The notes under the pieces were generated by a model. That model made no database searches. It saw only the letters and a list, made by a program, of their open reading frames with translations, and was not told the DNA's origin. The position numbers and the translations under genes were made by a program. From DIGJ01 sp041821315 (GTDB lineage Bacteria > Bacillota > Clostridia > Lachnospirales > Lachnospiraceae), in assembly GCA_041821315.1 (NCBI GenBank), contig JBGUEO010000006.1:1-64000 (forward strand): a DNA stretch of 64,000 nt, in the 5' to 3' direction. This document shows positions 59,762-64,000 of this stretch, one piece after another (the first letter of the stretch is position 1; every line of letters begins with the position of its first letter).

Positions 59762-60493
59762 CTATGCTTCTACTGTAGCTTCTACCGCAACTTCTTCTGT
59801 GCTCATTTCAACACCTTGATTTGCTTCAATAACAGCATCAGCCATTTTAGCTACGATTAACTTAACGGCACGAATTGCATCATCATTACCAGGAATTACG
59901 TAATCTAATTCTTCCGGATCACAGTTTGTATCAGCAATACCAATAAGTGGAATACCTAATGTATGAGCTTCTTGTACACAGATACGTTCCTTTTTAGGAT
60001 CAACAATAAAAATAGCATCTGGAGCTTTTTTCATGTTTTTAATTCCGCCAAGGTTCTTTTCTAATTTATCCCATTCTTTTTTCAGTGCAATTACTTCTTT
60101 TTTAGGAAGTACATCAAATGTTCCATCTTCTGACATTCTTTCGATTGTTTTTAAACGATTGATTCTTCCTTGAATGGTCTTGAAGTTTGTTAACATACCA
60201 CCTAACCATCTTTCATTTACATAAAACATACCACAACGCTCTGCCTCAGCTTTTACAGAATCCTGCGCTTGTTTTTTTGTTCCTACGAAAAGAACGGTAC
60301 CACCCTCTGCTGCAACATCTTTAATTGCATTGTAAGCTTCATCTACTTTTCCTACTGACTTCTGCAAGTCAATAATATAGATACCATTTCTTTCTGTGTA
60401 GATATAAGGAGCCATCTTAGGGTTCCATCTTCTTGTTTGATGCCCAAAATGCACACCAGCTTCGAGTAATTGTTTCATTGAAATAACGCTCAT
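59762..60493 (-). CDS. rpsB: 30S ribosomal protein S2
   Basis: 243 residues: MKQLLEAGVHFGHQTRRWNPKMAPYIYTERNGIYIIDL and PDAIFIVDPKKERICVQEAHTLGIPLIGIADTNCDP are diagnostic. ATGGAGG-type ribosome site upstream. It is transcribed with tsf from a promoter 140 bases upstream. Confidence 0.97.
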   Translation of the reverse strand: MSVISMKQLLEAGVHFGHQTRRWNPKMAPYIYTERNGIYIIDLQKSVGKVDEAYNAIKDVAAEGGTVLFVGTKKQAQDSVKAEAERCGMFYVNERWLGGMLTNFKTIQGRINRLKTIERMSEDGTFDVLPKKEVIALKKEWDKLEKNLGGIKNMKKAPDAIFIVDPKKERICVQEAHTLGIPLIGIADTNCDPEELDYVIPGNDDAIRAVKLIVAKMADAVIEANQGVEMSTEEVAVEATVEA

Positions 60494-60630
60494 TTTATTA
60501 CCTCCATATGGTTATATATGAGTCCCTTAGGATCTCACTACTTCCTTATGCATCTTCTTTTTGTAAGACCACATACAATACATGGCACCGATACAAAAAT
60601 CTACATAAGTGTGTTTTAACGTACCGATTG
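60494..60630 (-). promoter_or_regulatory. rpsB leader
   Basis: A leader of about 130 bases separates the promoter from the S2 start. S2 mRNA leaders are autoregulated by S2 in several bacteria. I see no fold clear enough to assign a class. Confidence 0.3.
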
Positions 60631-60659
60631 ATTATATCATGTTTTTCTAAAAAACGCAA
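60631..60659 (-). promoter_or_regulatory. Promoter of rpsB-tsf
   Basis: TTGCGT (60654-60659) and perfect TATAAT (60631-60636) on the minus strand, spacing 17. It overlaps the last codons of the preceding gene only slightly. Confidence 0.65.
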
Positions 60660-60673
60660 GATAATTTTTATTT

Positions 60674-61258
60674 TTACCGCCCCGTTATCTTTTTTGCGAT
60701 TTCTTGATAGGTTGCACCTTGTTCTATTTGATAGGTTCCCACTGATATATAGGATGCATATCCATTATCCGCAAGATATGCATTAAAATCTTTGGCATCT
60801 TCGATCAATCCAGCTTTTTCCATAGCACGTGAAACTGCCTCCGACCACATTCCCTTTTCAATTTTCACCGTGATTACAGTTGGCTTTTCTTTCTTTGTGC
60901 TTGTTGCAGGCTTTTTCGTCGGTTCAATTGTTGCAATCGGTGTCGATGTTGGTTCTGCACTCGGAATTGGTGTATTCACAGGATGCTTTGTTTCGGTTGG
61001 AGTCACGGTTGGAGTCACAGTCGGTTCAACAGTCGGCTCATTGGATGGACTCATTAACTTACTAGAGTCAATCGCTTCTCCTGATGCTTGTAAAATTGTT
61101 TCTTCTGGCATAACCATTCCAATTTTTTCTGCTCTTTCTATTATTTCATCCTTTGTAATAACCTGCTGTCTATCCTGGTTTCTATGAGAAATAGTAAGTA
61201 TACTGGCTGTAACAAGTATACCAATACCAAGTCCCCTTAAAAAATACTTTAATTTCAT
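60674..61258 (-). CDS. Membrane-anchored protein with Pro/Thr linker and MltG-like C-terminal domain
   Basis: 194 residues. One N-terminal membrane helix (LKYFLRGLGIGILVTASILTI), then ITKDEIIERAEKIGMVM, a Pro/Thr/Glu-rich linker with repeated TVTPT units (about 75-125), and a C-terminal globular part (VKIEKGMWSEAVSRAMEKAGLIEDAKDFNAYL...VGTYQIEQGATYQEIAKKITGR). The last part resembles the LysM-like substrate-recognition region of YceG/MltG without the catalytic domain. Such short proteins recur in Lachnospiraceae. It probably binds peptidoglycan. It lies between a DUF6115-like gene and rpsB. Confidence 0.7.
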   Translation of the reverse strand: MKLKYFLRGLGIGILVTASILTISHRNQDRQQVITKDEIIERAEKIGMVMPEETILQASGEAIDSSKLMSPSNEPTVEPTVTPTVTPTETKHPVNTPIPSAEPTSTPIATIEPTKKPATSTKKEKPTVITVKIEKGMWSEAVSRAMEKAGLIEDAKDFNAYLADNGYASYISVGTYQIEQGATYQEIAKKITGR

Positions 61259-61292
61259 GCTTGTACTGCTCCCATCTCTTATTTTGCAATTG

Positions 61293-62051
61293 TTACCTCA
61301 TTACTCCTTGAAATAGATCAATAACAAGTTTAACCTCACCTTGACCCAATCCCAATAGTTTTGCAATTTCTATGATGGAATTTCCTTCTTCATAAAGTTT
61401 TAGTATCTGTGCATTTTTATTATCCACTACCTCTAGATTTCGATTTAAGTTAACGGACTCACTCCAGACTTTTTCCCCATTATCCTGCTTACTCTTCTTT
61501 TGCACAGATTCATCTTTTTCCTTTTTTACAACCGTTGATTTTGTATCTTTCACGGATTTTTCTAACATATCCACCGCTGTCTTTGGAGACTCATTGATTG
61601 CTTTTGTTTTTTCCTTTTTTACTGTACTATCTAAGACTTCCGATAGATGTTTTATGATTGCTTCCGTCTTTGCTTTCGTTGCATTTATTTCTATCAAAGT
61701 CTGCTTTACTTCCCGATCTTTATCATTTAACATATCGTACAAAAAAACAACTTCTGTGTGATTTTGTGCAATTTTCTCAAGAATTTGATTAGAAAATTCA
61801 CTCACAGCCATTATTTTTTCATTTGTAATTTCGCTTAGTTGATCATCTGTTTTAATCATTGCCTCTTCCGTTCGATCTGCCAAAATCTGCTCAATTCTCT
61901 CTTTAATTCGTCTCTCGTCTTTCTCCGTCCATATATCAACTTTTGTAATTTCGCTTTCCTTACCATTTTTTTTTGCATCCATTTTATCCGAAACAATATA
62001 ACTTATGAGAATGAATCCCATTCCTACGATAACTAAAAAAATATCTAACAT
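61293..62051 (-). CDS. Membrane protein with coiled coil and C-terminal HTH-like motif (DUF6115-like)
   Basis: 252 residues. One N-terminal membrane helix (MLDIFLVIVGMGFILISYIVS), a long charged coiled coil (about 45-150), a Lys/Ser-rich linker, and a C-terminal helix-turn-helix-like segment QILKLYEEGNSIIEIAKLLGLGQGEVKLVIDLF. It occurs next to fapA in related clostridia. The HTH-like end suggests nucleic-acid or protein binding at the membrane; no function is established. Confidence 0.7.
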   Translation of the reverse strand: MLDIFLVIVGMGFILISYIVSDKMDAKKNGKESEITKVDIWTEKDERRIKERIEQILADRTEEAMIKTDDQLSEITNEKIMAVSEFSNQILEKIAQNHTEVVFLYDMLNDKDREVKQTLIEINATKAKTEAIIKHLSEVLDSTVKKEKTKAINESPKTAVDMLEKSVKDTKSTVVKKEKDESVQKKSKQDNGEKVWSESVNLNRNLEVVDNKNAQILKLYEEGNSIIEIAKLLGLGQGEVKLVIDLFQGVMR

Positions 62052-62068
62052 GTCTACTCCCTGATCAT

Positions 62069-62377
62069 TTATATTCGTATATCAAAATTACTTGATTTAA
62101 TTTTTTTCCCTTTTTCTGCTTCTTTTTTCTTTTTTTTGCCTCTTTGCTGTCCAAATTCTCTAGCATCGTTTCCTTTGCCGTCACTATATCGGTATTCCGG
62201 ATTCTCGCTCTTACTCATTTTTACTGCTTGCTTTCCATCATGCTTTACATTTGTATTATATTGTACACCTAATTGTTCCTGTGCATGTGTTAATTTTTGA
62301 TTTTCAGCCTGATGAACTTGGGAAGCTTCTTGCGAACGACTCGGCATGGAAAGCATATCGATTGGTCTTATCGGCAT
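62069..62377 (-). CDS. Small conserved-looking hydrophilic protein
   Basis: 102 residues: MPIRPIDMLSMPSRSQEASQ at the start, a Gln/His-rich middle and a very basic tail (GKKKKKEAEKGKKIKSS). No domain recognised and probably disordered. A good ribosome site (AGGAGG) and tight spacing (12 bases after fapA, 17 before the next gene) support it as real. Confidence 0.65.
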   Translation of the reverse strand: MPIRPIDMLSMPSRSQEASQVHQAENQKLTHAQEQLGVQYNTNVKHDGKQAVKMSKSENPEYRYSDGKGNDAREFGQQRGKKKKKEAEKGKKIKSSNFDIRI

Positions 62378-62389
62378 ACAAATTCCTCC

Positions 62390-63991
62390 TTAGATTGCCA
62401 TAACTCGAATATCTGCGCGATCACGTACAAATTGTCCATGACTAATTTCTTCTTTAACAAACATAGAGGTGCTGGAAATAATGATTTTGACTCCTGGATA
62501 TACACTGCCAGTAAATCTTATTTTTCCATCCTGAAAACTATCGATTTCAGCTTTTAATGCTAAATATCTTGGTTCTTTTGTTGCTAAAGACTCCTGAAGT
62601 CTTGTAAATTCTTGTTTTGCTATAACCAATTGTTTTTTTTGTTCGATGGTTAACCCCATTGAACATTGCATCCTTTTTTTAAATAAATTAAAAACTTGTG
62701 CATATTTTGTTTGTTCTTTTTTAATATCTTCAATTTCTTTTTCTAGATTTTTTTGTTCTTTTTTTATATTATCATCAATACCAATAGAAAGAACTGTTTG
62801 CGTACACATGGAAGAACCTATCGTCTTTGCAGTTATTCCTTTACCAGCTTTTACCTCACCACCAGTAATCATACTCTTCTTCCCTGTAACCAAAACCTCA
62901 CCTTTTGCAGAAACATGGCTATGCATAATTGCATCTGTTGTAATATCACCGCCAGAAATAACCTCACAATTTTCAATAAATCGTGCCGTTAGATTGCCTT
63001 TCGAAATTAATTTTCCTTTTCCCATCCCCTGAACACCGCGTTTTAATATAATCTGACCTTCGGAAATTAACGTACCACCTTCCACAACGCCATCTATAAT
63101 TATATCACCTTTTGCACGAACAGTAAAACCTGTAACAACATTCCCATGTACCATAACATTTCCATCATAGTCAATGTCGCCAGATGCCACGCTTACATCT
63201 GCAGGAACTTCATATGTATTCGAGACAAATACACGATCATCTATTAAAGTAACATGCCCCGATACATCGGAATACATGATTGTCTTGTCTTCTGATAGAT
63301 GAATATTTCCTCCATGTTTTAATATTTTAGCTACTACTTTTTTGGGTTTTATAATACTTCCCAGTATGTCAATCCCCGGTTTTCCATAATCCACAGGTTC
63401 TAGCGTAGCAATGATATCCCCTGCATTTACTTTATTTATCATATCAAGTTGATGAAAATCAACCGATCCATCTTCATTAATTTTAGGTTTACTAGTTCCT
63501 TCTGTTCTAAAATTATAAGTTATAACTGCACTTTTCCCTTGCATTGGCATAATAGCCTCAGCCAGCACAAGCTCTGTACAATACGTACGATCTGCCAAAA
63601 AACAATCAATATTCGTATCAATTAAACCACATTTTATTCCTGTATGAACCAAATGATTTACAATTTCTTCTCGCGTCATTAATTTACCTTTTGATGAAGG
63701 TGGATAAAATACTCCAATTGCTTTTGTTCTTGATTCATCAATCACAACTTCTAAATACTCATTTTCTGGCAAACAATTTTCCTGATTTAAACGGACTTCC
63801 TTTTCCTCTGAGAGTGTAGCAATTGATGTTCCCAATTCCTTTAAATCATAGTTTGTAATCTTCTTTTTTGTTAAATAACTTGACACCATATCATATGTTA
63901 CTGGAATCCCCCCATTTATAGCCGGATACAGTTTAATGTACGTTCCATCTTCTCTGTGAATTAATTGAAAAAAACCATTTTTACCCATCAT
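62390..63991 (-). CDS. fapA: FapA family protein (DUF342)
   Basis: 533 residues, beginning nine bases from the window end at one of two adjacent ATGs. The N-terminal part carries the FapA N-terminal region. The centre (about 180-390) has repeated short beta-helix steps (GDIDYDGNVMVHGNVVTGFTVRAKGDIIIDGVVEGG, GKLISKGNLTARFIENCEVISGGDITTDAIMHSHVSAKGEVLVTGKKSMITGGEVKAGKGITAKTIG in pieces). A coiled coil follows (about 395-470). FapA/DUF342 proteins are linked to flagellar assembly and cell-surface polymers. Its position beside motility-linked genes fits the chemoreceptors in this window. Confidence 0.85.
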   Translation of the reverse strand: MMGKNGFFQLIHREDGTYIKLYPAINGGIPVTYDMVSSYLTKKKITNYDLKELGTSIATLSEEKEVRLNQENCLPENEYLEVVIDESRTKAIGVFYPPSSKGKLMTREEIVNHLVHTGIKCGLIDTNIDCFLADRTYCTELVLAEAIMPMQGKSAVITYNFRTEGTSKPKINEDGSVDFHQLDMINKVNAGDIIATLEPVDYGKPGIDILGSIIKPKKVVAKILKHGGNIHLSEDKTIMYSDVSGHVTLIDDRVFVSNTYEVPADVSVASGDIDYDGNVMVHGNVVTGFTVRAKGDIIIDGVVEGGTLISEGQIILKRGVQGMGKGKLISKGNLTARFIENCEVISGGDITTDAIMHSHVSAKGEVLVTGKKSMITGGEVKAGKGITAKTIGSSMCTQTVLSIGIDDNIKKEQKNLEKEIEDIKKEQTKYAQVFNLFKKRMQCSMGLTIEQKKQLVIAKQEFTRLQESLATKEPRYLALKAEIDSFQDGKIRFTGSVYPGVKIIISSTSMFVKEEISHGQFVRDRADIRVMAI

Positions 63992-64000
63992 TTCTTATAA

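Overview
The window is a low-GC, almost entirely minus-strand stretch of a chromosome from an obligately anaerobic Firmicute. It looks like a motile member of the Lachnospiraceae or a close clostridial relative. The grounds are PolC-type replication polymerase, AdhE, D-lactate dehydrogenase, two kinds of [FeFe]-hydrogenase, desulfoferrodoxin, MEP-pathway isoprenoid genes, chemoreceptors and FapA. No rRNA, insertion sequence, prophage or CRISPR array was found; one tRNA (Glu, CUC) is present.

Three blocks of the conserved housekeeping set are present: (i) fapA - small ORF - DUF6115-like - MltG-like - rpsB - tsf (64000-58799); (ii) a pyrH-frr-uppS-cdsA-dxr-rseP-ispG-polC operon headed by a polysaccharide deacetylase and a bactofilin (35080-22158); (iii) rimP-nusA-ylxR-ylxQ-infB (2734-1, infB cut by the window edge). 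They are separated by two long accessory regions.

Accessory region A (about 3-22 kb) is an energy and uptake block. It holds tRNA-Glu, desulfoferrodoxin, D-lactate dehydrogenase, a Cache chemoreceptor, an oppBCDFA peptide importer, a Ca2+/Na+ exchanger preceded by a structured leader, and a hydrogenase operon. That operon runs [2Fe-2S] protein, sensory [FeFe]-hydrogenase with PAS, SpoIIE-like phosphatase, group-B-like [FeFe]-hydrogenase. adhE diverges from it. Both sides of the adhE/hydrogenase intergenic region carry Rex-like operators, which suggests shared NADH/NAD+ control of ethanol and hydrogen metabolism.

Accessory region B (about 35-58 kb) holds the most unusual locus. It is an operon of a TM1266-like ACT protein, a NifH-like reductase, two nitrogenase-component-1-like proteins, a FecCD/BtuCD-type importer (lipoprotein, permease, ATPase) and a class I methyltransferase. 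None of the other genes needed for nitrogen fixation is present. Upstream lies a good promoter followed by a leader that can fold into an intrinsic terminator or a mutually exclusive antiterminator, so it looks like an attenuator or orphan riboswitch. After that come a GC-rich repeat cassette and a long perfect hairpin. I infer an uncharacterised nitrogenase-like reductase acting on an imported metal chelate or cofactor. The rest of region B is signalling and transport: a secreted HExxH protein, a TetR regulator with a two-CW chemoreceptor, a PAS hybrid kinase, a pentapeptide-repeat ion channel with a receiver protein, a DesK-type two-component system divergent from an ABC-2 exporter, and an MFS transporter.

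All calls come from reading the sequence. Family names rest on recognised motifs, and no database search was run. Start codons were moved from the longest reading frame when the Shine-Dalgarno position favoured an internal start.
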